Source: Enterovirga aerilata (lineage in GTDB: Bacteria > Pseudomonadota > Alphaproteobacteria > Rhizobiales > Beijerinckiaceae). Taken from it: a stretch of 64,000 nucleotides of DNA. The stretch's first letter is position 1, and each line of letters begins with the position of its first letter. This document shows, in pieces, positions 9,841 through 19,710 of the stretch. The position numbers and the translations under genes were made by a program. Below the pieces are notes generated by a model. The model did not search any database and was not told the DNA's origin. It saw only the letters and a program-made list of their open reading frames with translations. The DNA is taken from assembly GCF_013044135.1 (NCBI RefSeq), contig NZ_JABEPP010000006.1:124001-188000 (forward strand), given 5' to 3'.

Positions 9841-9932
9841 GACGCTGCGGGAGGGGAGGCTACGGCCGGGCGCGGCATTGAAATGAGCATCAAACGATGC
9901 TGAAACCCGTGCTGCGCTGCCGGAACATCTCC

Positions 9933-10130
9933 ATGCGAACGACGATCGTTCTCGATGACGACCTTCTCCGGACGGCTCAGGAACATACCGGCGCGACGGA
10001 GAAGTTCGCCCTCGTCCGCGAGGGGCTGAAGGCGCTCGGCGAGCGGGAAGCTGCACGACGATTGATCAAGCTCGGCGGAGCCCAGCGGGACGTCAAGGCT
10101 CCGCCCCGACGGCGCCCGCCGCTGGCGTGA
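9933..10130 (+). CDS. vapB: VapB-type antitoxin (orphaned)
   Basis: The 65-residue product begins MRTTIVLDDDLLRTAQEHTG, a ribbon-helix-helix N-terminus typical of the VapB family, and continues with the conserved VREGLKALGEREAARRLIKL helix. It ends in a basic PPRRR tail that would normally wrap the toxin. VapB binds the PIN-domain ribonuclease VapC and autoregulates the operon. I start it at the internal ATG at 9933 rather than the upstream ATG at 9897 because family members begin MRTT. Its stop overlaps a GTG that looks like the original vapC start, but vapC is broken, so the antitoxin has no functional partner here. Confidence 0.8.
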   Translation: MRTTIVLDDDLLRTAQEHTGATEKFALVREGLKALGEREAARRLIKLGGAQRDVKAPPRRRPPLA

Positions 10131-10400
10131 TCCTTTCGTGATGGGAGAGCTGGCGTTGGGCAATCTGCGCGATCGGAAGGTCCTTCGCGCGTTCGAGAGA
10201 CTCCCACGGGCAAACATCGCGTTCCATGCCGAAGTGCTGGATTTCATCGACCGGCACGGGCTGGCCGGGAGCGGAATCGGCTACGTCGACGCGCATCTGC
10301 TTGTCTCGACCCGGTTGACGCCGGATGCGAGATCTGGACCGGTGACCGGAGACTCCGTTCCCTTGCAGCAAGGCTCGGCGTGGCCGCCGAGGGGGCTTGA
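10127..10400 (+). pseudogene. vapC: VapC PIN-domain toxin remnant (internal deletion plus frameshift)
   Basis: The expected toxin start, GTG-ATC-CT, overlaps the vapB stop at 10127. Where VapC should read VILVDTS... the sequence jumps straight to PFVMGELALGNLRDRK, which normally lies about 50 residues into the protein. The first catalytic aspartate is therefore deleted, and the GTG frame itself stops at once (TGA at 10139). The body continues through YVDAHLLVSTRLTPDAR. After about 10330 the correct C-terminus, EIWTGDRRLRSLAARLG, is found only in the next frame, ending with TGA at 10398-10400, consistent with one lost base. Two independent lesions make this non-functional. It abuts dut directly. 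Confidence 0.82.
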
Positions 10401-10889
10401 ATGACGGCGCTGCCGCCTATCGAAGTGAAGCTTCTCGACCCGCGTCTCCCCGCCTGGGGCTTTCCCCACTGGGGATCGGAGATGGCAGCGGGGCTCGACC
10501 TCTTCGCATGCCTGGACGAGCCGGTGACATTGCCGCCGGGCGACCCGCCGGTGCTGGTCTCGTCCGGGATCGCCATCCGGATCGGGGATCCGGGCTGGTG
10601 CGCCGTGATCGCGCCGCGTTCCGGATTCGGCCATCGCGGCCTCGTGCTCGGCAACACGGTCGGGATCATCGATGCCGATTACGAGGGGACATGCCTCGTT
10701 TCGGCCTGGAACCGGAATCCGCCGGGCTCGGGCGAGGGCATCACGATTGCGCCCGGCGACCGGCTTGCGCAGATGCTGTTCGTCGCCGTCGCCCGCCCGG
10801 AATTCAGGGTCGTGAACGAGTTCTCGAACCCTAGCGCGCGCGGCGCGGCCGGCTTCGGGTCGACCGGTCTCGGACTCCGCCCCTGCTGA
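10401..10889 (+). CDS. dut: Deoxyuridine 5'-triphosphate nucleotidohydrolase
   Basis: The 162-residue trimeric-type dUTPase carries all five motifs: AAGLDLFA (1), PRSGFGHRG (2), GNTVGIIDADYEG (3), PGDRLAQMLFV (4) and RGAAGFGSTG (5). It hydrolyses dUTP to dUMP, keeping uracil out of DNA and feeding thymidylate synthesis. The insertion of HWGSEM before motif 1 and the VSAWNRN segment after motif 3 resemble the E. coli-type subfamily more than the usual short alphaproteobacterial Dut. The ATG lies directly after the vapC remnant. Ten bases separate it from the Rrf2 regulator. Confidence 0.92.
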   Translation: MTALPPIEVKLLDPRLPAWGFPHWGSEMAAGLDLFACLDEPVTLPPGDPPVLVSSGIAIRIGDPGWCAVIAPRSGFGHRGLVLGNTVGIIDADYEGTCLVSAWNRNPPGSGEGITIAPGDRLAQMLFVAVARPEFRVVNEFSNPSARGAAGFGSTGLGLRPC

Positions 10890-10899
10890 GAAGAAGCCG

Positions 10900-11349
10900 A
10901 TGAATCTCCTGTCCCGCCGCAGCCTGTTCGCGATCGCGGCGGTTGTCGACGTGGCGCTTCATGCCCGGCCCGTGCCGGTGACCGCCAAGGCTCTCGCAGC
11001 GCGTCACAACCTGCCGCCGCGGCACCTCGAGACGGTGCTCCAGGCGCTCGTCCGGAATGGTATTCTGAAAGGCCTGAGAGGGCCGCGCGGCGGGTACGAA
11101 CTCGCTCGCGAGCGCCGCCGCGTCACGGTCGGCGACATCGTGCGTGCGGCTCAGGGCGGACCCGAGATGCGCGACGAGGAGGGTGCGCCGGAACCCCGTT
11201 CGCCGCTCGTCGAGGAGGTCGTGGCGCCGGCCGTCGCGGCGGCCGGGGAGGTCTTCCTGCGCGAGCTCGACGGGATTACCGTCGAGGATCTGTGCCGCAG
11301 GGTCGACAAGACCGGCGGCAGCGACCATCCGGTCGATTTCACGATTTGA
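10900..11349 (+). CDS. Rrf2 family transcriptional regulator
   Basis: The 149-residue protein has the Rrf2 winged helix at residues 1-80 with the signature [21 protein letters not shown]. The cysteines that bind an iron-sulfur cluster in IscR or RirA are absent; the only cysteine is in EDLCRRV near the C-terminus. It therefore resembles CymR-like members, which control cysteine metabolism through protein or metabolite contacts. The adjacent downstream gene is cysK, in the same direction after a 73-bp AT-rich gap. Regulation of cysK is a reasonable inference, not shown. Confidence 0.88.
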   Translation: MNLLSRRSLFAIAAVVDVALHARPVPVTAKALAARHNLPPRHLETVLQALVRNGILKGLRGPRGGYELARERRRVTVGDIVRAAQGGPEMRDEEGAPEPRSPLVEEVVAPAVAAAGEVFLRELDGITVEDLCRRVDKTGGSDHPVDFTI

Positions 11350-11422
11350 AACAGTGATAATTGAAGAACATCGACAGCGGAATGGAAATAAGCTAGGCAG
11401 GCGGATATCTCAGGAGAGCGTC

Positions 11423-12412
11423 ATGGCCCAGTCAGCGTTGAGGCAACCCGTCAACGAGCCCCTCACCCGGGGACGCGGCAGGGTCTACGGATCCATCACG
11501 GAGACGATCGGGGATACCCCGCTCGTCCGGCTCGACAGGCTGGCCAAGCAGAAGGGCGTCGGGGCCGAGATCCTCCTCAAGCTGGAGTTCTTCAACCCGA
11601 TCGCGAGCGTGAAGGACCGCATCGGCGTCAACATGATCGACGCGCTGGAAGCGTCGGGGCAGCTGAAGCCGGGAGGCACGCTCGTCGAGCCGACCTCCGG
11701 CAATACCGGGATAGCGCTCGCCTTCGTGGCGGCCGCGCGCGGCTACCGGCTCATCCTCGTGATGCCGGAGACGATGTCGCTCGAGCGGCGCAAGATGCTG
11801 GCCTTCCTGGGTGCCGAGCTCGTGCTCACCCCCGGTCCCCAGGGGATGAAGGGGGCGGTCGCCAAGGCGGAGGAGATCATCCGCGAGACGCCCGGCGCGG
11901 TGATGCCGCAGCAGTTCAAGAACCCGGCAAATCCCGAGATTCACCGCGAGACGACGGCCGAGGAGATCTGGAACGACACCGCCGGGAAGCTGGACGTCTT
12001 CGTCGCGGCTGTCGGCACCGGCGGGACCATCACGGGGGTCGGCGAGGTGCTGAAGCCGCGGCTGCCGAACCTCAAGGTGGTCGCGGTCGAGCCGGAGGAT
12101 TCGCCGGTCCTCTCCGGCGGCCAGCCCGGCCCGCACAAGATCCAGGGCATCGGCGCGGGCTTCGTGCCCGACGTGCTCGACCGTGGCGTGATCGACGAGG
12201 TGCTCACGGTGTCCAACCAGACGGCGTTCGAGACGTCCCGCCTGCTGGCGAAGGTCGAGGGCATCCCTGGCGGCATCTCGACGGGCGCGAATGTCGCGGC
12301 GGCGCTCGAGATCGCAGCCCGGCCCGGCATGGAAGGCAAGCGCATCGTCACGATCGCGCCCTCCTTCGCCGAGCGTTACATCTCGAGCGCCCTCTTCGAG
12401 GGGATCGGTTAG
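11423..12412 (+). CDS. cysK: Cysteine synthase A (O-acetylserine sulfhydrylase)
   Basis: The 329-residue PLP enzyme shows the cofactor lysine K64 in [11 protein letters not shown], the substrate loop [10 protein letters not shown] and the phosphate-binding GTGGTITG. It condenses O-acetylserine with sulfide to form cysteine. The start ATG at 11423 has a CAGGAG site six bases upstream, whereas the open frame continuing further 5' would overlap the Rrf2 gene. The ending, [15 protein letters not shown], is the usual CysK C-terminus. A rho-independent terminator follows. Confidence 0.96.
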   Translation: MAQSALRQPVNEPLTRGRGRVYGSITETIGDTPLVRLDRLAKQKGVGAEILLKLEFFNPIASVKDRIGVNMIDALEASGQLKPGGTLVEPTSGNTGIALAFVAAARGYRLILVMPETMSLERRKMLAFLGAELVLTPGPQGMKGAVAKAEEIIRETPGAVMPQQFKNPANPEIHRETTAEEIWNDTAGKLDVFVAAVGTGGTITGVGEVLKPRLPNLKVVAVEPEDSPVLSGGQPGPHKIQGIGAGFVPDVLDRGVIDEVLTVSNQTAFETSRLLAKVEGIPGGISTGANVAAALEIAARPGMEGKRIVTIAPSFAERYISSALFEGIG

Positions 12413-12441
12413 GCACTCCTACCCGGCGGCAGGCCGGATCG

Positions 12442-12464
12442 GGGCGGCTCCGGCCGCCCTTTTT
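12442..12464 (+). terminator. Rho-independent terminator after cysK
   Basis: GGGCGGC (12442-12448), loop TCCG and GCCGCCC (12453-12459) form a perfect 7-bp stem followed immediately by five T residues. It lies 30 bases after the cysK stop. Confidence 0.85.
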
Positions 12465-12526
12465 CGTGCGGGCGGCAACCGCCCGGTGCGCCGCGGGTTC
12501 TCCTGCCGACGGACCAGGAGAACCCA

Positions 12527-12892
12527 ATGGCCGACCAGGGCAAGACGGACAACCTCAAGAGCTTCGACGCCTATCGCGACGAGAACGGCCAGTTCATGGG
12601 CCAGGACGCGCCGACGGACCTCGCGCGGCCGGGCGAGCTGCAGCGCCGCTTGAACAGCGATCCGGGCTGGGAGGCCGAGACGGCGCGGGTCGCCTCCGGA
12701 CGGCCGCGGCTCGACTCGGTCGAGGGCGGCAGCATCGAGACCTCGGACCAGACCGCCGCCGAGACGCCGCCCGAGAACATCGCCCGGATCAGCGATGCGG
12801 CGGGCGACGCCGGCGGCCCCAAGCTCGCGGGCGAGAGCCCCGCCGCCAAGGAGGCGATCGAGCGGGCGACCTCCGGCCTCGGGAAGGCGTGA
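12527..12892 (+). CDS. Small acidic hydrophilic protein, unknown function
   Basis: The 121-residue product, MADQGKTDNLKSFDAYRDEN..., is rich in Asp, Glu, Gly and Ala. It has no hydrophobic segment or cysteine and looks largely disordered. I do not recognise the family. Support for it being real comes from the clean ATG preceded by AGGAGA at seven bases, position directly after the cysK terminator, and a hydrophilic composition unlike frame-shadow translations in this GC-rich DNA. It converges with the CoA-transferase gene. Confidence 0.6.
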   Translation: MADQGKTDNLKSFDAYRDENGQFMGQDAPTDLARPGELQRRLNSDPGWEAETARVASGRPRLDSVEGGSIETSDQTAAETPPENIARISDAAGDAGGPKLAGESPAAKEAIERATSGLGKA

Positions 12893-12947
12893 GAGCGGAG
12901 GAGGAGAGGCGGGCGGCCCGGCCGTCGCCGCCGGGGCCGCGCGCCTC

Positions 12948-14135
12948 TCAGACGATCCCCCGCCGGCGCAGATCCGCGACCTCCTCGGCCGAGTAGCCGG
13001 CCTCCGCGAGGACCTGGTCGGTGTGCTCGCCGAGTTTCGGCCCGAGCCAGCGCATGGAGCCGGGCGTGCGCGACAGCTTCGGCACGATGCCGGGCACGGG
13101 CATCGGCGTCCCGTCGGGCAGCCTCGTCTCGATGATCATCTCGCGCGCCCGGTAGTGAGGATCGCCCATGATGTCGGCCGCGTTGTAGATGCGGCCCGCC
13201 GGCACTGAGGCCTCGTTCATCACGGCGAGCGCCTCCTCGGCCGTCCGCTCCTTCGTCCAGGCCTCGATCGCGGCGTCGATGAGATCGGCCTCCGCGGCGC
13301 GACCCGCATTGTCCGCAAATCGCGGATCCTGGCCGATATCGTCGCGCCCGATCGCCTTCATGAGCCTGCGGAATATCGAATCGCCGTTCCCGGCGATCAG
13401 CACGTAGCCGTCCCTCGCTTCGTAGGCGTTGGTCGGCGCGATGCCGGGGAGGGCTCCGCCCGAGCGCTCCCGGATCTCGCCGAGCACGCCGTATTCGGGG
13501 ATGAGGCTCTCCATGATGTTGAACACGCTCTCGTAGAGCGACACGTCGACGACCTGCCCCGTCCCGCCATTGCGGGCGATGTCGACGATGGCCATCAGCG
13601 TGCCGATCACCGCATGCAGCGCCGCAAGCGAATCGCCGATCGAGACGCCGACGCGCGAGGGCGGCCGGTCGGGCGATCCGGTCGTGTAGCGGATGCCGCC
13701 TATGGCCTCGCCGATGACGCCGAAGCCCGGCCGTTCGCGATAGGGACCCGTCTGGCCGTAGCCGGAGAGCCGGACCAGGACGATCCGCGGGTTGAGCTTC
13801 GCGAGTTCCTCGAAGCCGAGACCCCATTTCTCCAGGGTGCCCGGCCGGAAATTCTCCACCACCACGTCCGCCTCGGACGCGAGCCGGCGCACGATATCCT
13901 GGCCTTCCGGCGCCTTCAGGTCGATCGTGACCGAGTGCTTGTTCCGGCTCTGCACATAGGACCAGAGCGAGGTGCCGTCATGCGTCTTGCGCCACTTGCG
14001 CAGCGGATCCCCGGTGCCGGGCGGCTCGACCTTGATCACGGTCGCGCCGAACTCGGCCAGGAGCCGCGTGGCGAAGGGCGCCGCGATGAGCTGCCCGAGC
14101 TCGATGACCTTCAGACCGGTAAGCGGGCCGGACAT
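12948..14135 (-). CDS. CaiB/BaiF family (class III) CoA-transferase
   Basis: The 395-residue protein begins MSGPLTGLKVIELGQLIAAP and carries the nucleotide-binding FGATVIKVEPP, the VVENFRPGTLEKWGLG segment and the catalytic aspartate D168 in SIGDSLAALH. These are standard class III CoA-transferase features. Such enzymes move CoA between carboxylic acids via aspartyl-CoA intermediates, for example formyl-CoA:oxalate or carnitine CoA-transferases. The substrate cannot be read from sequence and no pathway genes flank it. Length and start are typical, and it is probably monocistronic. Confidence 0.9.
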   Translation of the reverse strand: MSGPLTGLKVIELGQLIAAPFATRLLAEFGATVIKVEPPGTGDPLRKWRKTHDGTSLWSYVQSRNKHSVTIDLKAPEGQDIVRRLASEADVVVENFRPGTLEKWGLGFEELAKLNPRIVLVRLSGYGQTGPYRERPGFGVIGEAIGGIRYTTGSPDRPPSRVGVSIGDSLAALHAVIGTLMAIVDIARNGGTGQVVDVSLYESVFNIMESLIPEYGVLGEIRERSGGALPGIAPTNAYEARDGYVLIAGNGDSIFRRLMKAIGRDDIGQDPRFADNAGRAAEADLIDAAIEAWTKERTAEEALAVMNEASVPAGRIYNAADIMGDPHYRAREMIIETRLPDGTPMPVPGIVPKLSRTPGSMRWLGPKLGEHTDQVLAEAGYSAEEVADLRRRGIV

Positions 14136-14205
14136 GTTCCTCTCGCGCGATGCGGCGCCTCACACTGCAGGGTCCTCTTAGCCGTCAGGGCGGCGGCCTG
14201 CCACC

Positions 14206-14496
14206 TCAGCTGCCGGCTGGAACCAGCAGGCAGAAGGTCCGGCTCACCGGGTTCGACGGGTCGTAGAGGCAGCGGTGGAAGCCCGCATCGAAGCTCGGCC
14301 GCACCTGCCAGCGCGCGAAGATCTCGCCCGTCGGCACGACGAGATAGCGGCCGTCGGGCATGATCTCGATCTCGCCGGGCCGGGCGGTCCGGCAGTCCTG
14401 GCCGCTGCAGCAATCGGCCGGATAGCCGCCATGGGCGAGCGCCGCGGCGCGGAGCGGCAGGCAGGCGAGGAGGGCTGCGCGAAGGAGGCCGTGCAT
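14206..14496 (-). CDS. Small secreted cysteine-containing protein, unknown function
   Basis: Reading from the ATG at 14496 gives 96 residues. They comprise a signal peptide (LLRAALLACLPLRAAALA), then HGGYPADCCSGQDCRTARPG and a second pair of cysteines in FHRCLYDP and SRTFCLLVP. I have the impression of a recurring small periplasmic protein type in Alphaproteobacteria with a CCSGxDC signature but know no function. The five mature-chain cysteines suggest disulfides or metal binding. It lies 25 bases downstream of the Nudix gene on the same strand. The open frame extends upstream but would overlap that gene, so the signal-peptide start is preferred. Confidence 0.65.
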   Translation of the reverse strand: MHGLLRAALLACLPLRAAALAHGGYPADCCSGQDCRTARPGEIEIMPDGRYLVVPTGEIFARWQVRPSFDAGFHRCLYDPSNPVSRTFCLLVPAGS

Positions 14497-14521
14497 CCGG
14501 CACCGCTGCTCCGGTTCTCGC

Positions 14522-15022
14522 TCACCAGATTGCCGCCGGAACCCGGCCTTCCGCAATCTCCAGGAGGCGCCGGCATGTGCCGGGGGTCGTGTCCGGCGGG
14601 AGCGCATCGGGCGCGAAGAAGCGGCATTCGGCGATCTCGAGGTCGGGCCGCTTCTCGCCCAGCCGCTCGAACTGCCGGACGACGAAGAGGAGCACGTGAT
14701 CCCGGCGCGAGGCATGGGCGTTGAGGAAGACGCCGTGGAGGACCGGCGTGCCCGTGAGCTCGATCGCAGCCTCCTCGCGGAGCTCCCGCGCGAGCGCCCG
14801 GAGGGCATCCTCGCCGAGTTCGATGCCGCCGCCCGGGAGGTGCCAGCCCGGCGCATAGGTGTGGCGGATGAGGCAGATGCGGCCGGCCTCGTCGATGACC
14901 GCGCCCCGGACCCCGAGCGTCATGCCCCGCGAGAGCAGGAACCAGGCATGCGTGCCCCGCCGGAGCACCCGCTGCGCAGCCGACGAGGAGACGATGCGTT
15001 GCCAAACCATTACAAGCTCCAT
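14522..15022 (-). CDS. Nudix hydrolase
   Basis: The 166-residue protein contains a Nudix box, GGIELGEDALRALARELREEAAI, matching G-x5-E-x7-REUxEE with alanine in place of the final glycine. Nudix enzymes hydrolyse nucleoside diphosphates linked to another group; the substrate here is unknown. The N-terminal 30 residues precede the fold. Two ATGs are possible, at 15022 and at 15010; the second has a slightly better GGAG site. It is transcribed ahead of the small secreted protein gene. Confidence 0.88.
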   Translation of the reverse strand: MELVMVWQRIVSSSAAQRVLRRGTHAWFLLSRGMTLGVRGAVIDEAGRICLIRHTYAPGWHLPGGGIELGEDALRALARELREEAAIELTGTPVLHGVFLNAHASRRDHVLLFVVRQFERLGEKRPDLEIAECRFFAPDALPPDTTPGTCRRLLEIAEGRVPAAIW

Positions 15023-15299
15023 GCTTGTTCCACATAGCTGGATGGCTCGCTACCCCTTTGCTCTGCGCAGCGTGCGGGGATAGGTAATAGCCGACCCAGG
15101 GTTCCGGCCATGATCCTCTCCTATCTTCTTGCCATCCTGGCGCGGAAGCCGGGCTTCGCCTGGTCGCCGGCGCTCGATCTCAGCGACAACGGCGTCCGTT
15201 CCGCGCTCATGCCCGGCGCCCAGTACTGATCCGGCCGGCAGGGTCCGTCCGGACGGCCGTGCTTGACGGGGCCGGAACTCCGCCCGAGTTTCGGCCGGC

Positions 15300-16226
15300 A
15301 TGTTCCGCATCGCGCACCTCACCGATCCCCATGTGGGGCCGCTGCCCCGGCCGGCGATCCGGCATCTCCTCGGCAAGCGCATCACGGGCTACGTGAACTG
15401 GCGCCGCGGGCGGCGCGAGGCGCACGACATGGACGTGCTCGCCGCCCTGGTCGCCGATCTGCGCGAGCAGGCGCCGGACCACATCGCCTGCACGGGGGAC
15501 ATCTGCAATCTCGGGCTCGCGAGCGAGTGGCCGAGTTCGCGCCTCTTCCTCGACGGGCTCGGCAGCCCCGAGACGGTCACCTTCGTGCCGGGCAACCACG
15601 ATGCCTATGTGCAGAAGTCGCTGGCAGGGCTCCTGAAGGCGGTCGATCCCTTCGCCTGCGGGGACGAGCCCCGGTCGCACCGCTTCCCCTTCCTGCGCAG
15701 GCGCGGCCCGGTCGCCATCGTCGGGCTCTCCTCGGCCGTCCCCACGGCACCCTTCGTGGCTTCCGGCAAGATGGGCCGCACGCAGCGCAGGTACGCCGAG
15801 GAACTCCTCGCGGGGCTGGCGAAGGAGCCGCTCTTCCGGCTCGTCCTCATCCACCATCCTCCCCATGTCGGCGGGGCGCCGGCCGGGCGAAACCTCACGG
15901 ATGCGGAGAAGTTCGAGGCCATGATCCGCAAGGTCGGGGCCGACCTGATCATCCACGGCCACAACCATGTCGGTTCCGTCGCCCATATCGAGGGTCCGCA
16001 GGGCTGGATCCCGGTGATCGGAGCACCCAGCGCCTCGGCGAGGGGCGGCGCGCTGACGCATCGGGCCGGCTACCATCTCTACACGATCTCCGGCGAGCCC
16101 GGCGCCTTCAGGGTGGAGGCGGAGCTGCGCGGCATGGACCAGCACGGCCGCTTCTGCGGCCTCGGCCCGATCACGATGGGGCGCGACCCGATTACCTTCG
16201 GACAGGTCATGGGGCTGCGGCGGTGA
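15300..16226 (+). CDS. Calcineurin-like metallophosphoesterase
   Basis: The 308-residue protein has the full dimetal site series: LTDPHVG (D-x-H), CTGDICN, PGNHDAY, LIHHPPH and HGHNHVG. This is a class of phosphodiesterases and phosphatases that includes CpdA-like cAMP phosphodiesterases and UDP-diacylglucosamine hydrolases. No signal peptide or membrane segment is present, so it is cytoplasmic. Its stop overlaps the GTG start of the ybaK-like gene (GTGA), indicating coupling. The substrate is not determinable. Confidence 0.9.
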   Translation: MFRIAHLTDPHVGPLPRPAIRHLLGKRITGYVNWRRGRREAHDMDVLAALVADLREQAPDHIACTGDICNLGLASEWPSSRLFLDGLGSPETVTFVPGNHDAYVQKSLAGLLKAVDPFACGDEPRSHRFPFLRRRGPVAIVGLSSAVPTAPFVASGKMGRTQRRYAEELLAGLAKEPLFRLVLIHHPPHVGGAPAGRNLTDAEKFEAMIRKVGADLIIHGHNHVGSVAHIEGPQGWIPVIGAPSASARGGALTHRAGYHLYTISGEPGAFRVEAELRGMDQHGRFCGLGPITMGRDPITFGQVMGLRR

Positions 16227-16705
16227 GCCGTCCCCTCCCTTCCGCCTCCGAGCGGGTGCGCGAGACGGCGGCCGGGCATGGTCTCGCGCTCGAGATCCGC
16301 GAGCATGCGGCCCCGACGCGGACTGCCGAGGAGGCGGCCGCCGCCTGCGGCTGCGAGGTGGGTGCCATCGTGAAGTCGCTCGTCTTCGCGGGCCGGACGA
16401 GCGGCGAGCCGTTTCTCCTGCTCGTCTCCGGCTCGAACCGCGTCGACGAGGAGCTCGCAGCGGCCGAGACCGGCGAGCCGATCGTCCGGCCGGACGGCAA
16501 GGCCGTGCGGGCCTGGACCGGGTTCGCCATCGGCGGCATCCCGCCCTTCGGCCATGCGCGTCCGCTCAGGACCTTCATGGACGAGCATCTTCTCCGGTAC
16601 GGACAGGTATGGGCGGCGGCGGGCACGCCGAACACCGTGTTTCCCATCGATCCCCGCGACCTGATGCGCGTGACCGGCGCGAGGCTGTGCCGGCTGTCGC
16701 GCTAG
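16223..16705 (+). CDS. YbaK/aminoacyl-tRNA deacylase-like protein
   Basis: The 160-residue product matches the YbaK/ProX editing domain: residues AACGCEVGAIVKSLVF contain the conserved catalytic lysine. IGGIPPFGHARPLRTFMDEHLL and AGTPNTVFPIDPRDLMRVTGA are typical of the YbaK/EbsC group. Such freestanding domains hydrolyse mischarged aminoacyl-tRNAs such as Ala- or Cys-tRNA-Pro. The GTG at 16223 overlaps the upstream stop and gives the normal family length. It converges with hrpB. Confidence 0.88.
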   Translation: MSRPLPSASERVRETAAGHGLALEIREHAAPTRTAEEAAAACGCEVGAIVKSLVFAGRTSGEPFLLLVSGSNRVDEELAAAETGEPIVRPDGKAVRAWTGFAIGGIPPFGHARPLRTFMDEHLLRYGQVWAAAGTPNTVFPIDPRDLMRVTGARLCRLSR

Positions 16706-16764
16706 ATCCTGGGGATGGGGCCGCGCGTGCGCAGGATCGCTTCGCGGCAGCATCCGCCGGCCTC

Positions 16765-19365
<2,601 letters not shown>

Positions 19366-19454
19366 GCCGGCGTGATGGGGTGCGGGCCGAAGACGCGCAA
19401 GGCGCCGCTCGACATCGCTGCCGGGATGCGCGAGCCTCGCGGCGGGAGGAGGCC

Positions 19455-19706
19455 ATGGCGAGCGATCCGGACGCCGTACTCGGGACCATCGTCGAGCTCG
19501 CGATGGACATCGCCCGGCAATGTCCCGACTGCGCCGATTCCGCCTCCCGCATCGCCGCGCTCGCGGGCGAGCTGCGGGCCGGCCCGGTCGACCGCGGCGC
19601 CGTGCAGGACGTGCTCGAGGCCGAGATGGACGAGGGGGACCTGTCGGATATGCGGGTGAGATCGACGGCCGCTTCGGTGGTGAAGGCGGCCCGGGACGAG
19701 CCCTAG
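19455..19706 (+). CDS. Small hypothetical protein with a CPDC motif
   Basis: The 83-residue acidic, helical product MASDPDAVLGTIVELAMDIARQCPDCADSASRIAALAGELR... contains one CPDC pair. I do not recognise a family. The ATG at 19455 has a strong GGGAGGAGG sequence just upstream, better than most starts in this region. It sits between the divergently oriented hrpB and the convergent diguanylate cyclase gene. The cysteine pair could be redox-active or bind metal in a dimer, but nothing more can be said. Confidence 0.6.
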   Translation: MASDPDAVLGTIVELAMDIARQCPDCADSASRIAALAGELRAGPVDRGAVQDVLEAEMDEGDLSDMRVRSTAASVVKAARDEP

Positions 19707-19710
19707 AAGC

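Noticed and set aside
15110-15229. 39-codon plus-strand frame in the 277-bp gap before the metallophosphoesterase gene
   Set aside because: It has no convincing ribosome site, no recognisable motif, and a length expected by chance. I see nothing else definite in the gap at 15023-15299.
16705-16738. GATCCTG/CAGGATC inverted repeat between ybaK-like and hrpB genes
   Set aside because: A 7-base stem with a 20-base loop and no U-run is too weak to call as a terminator.
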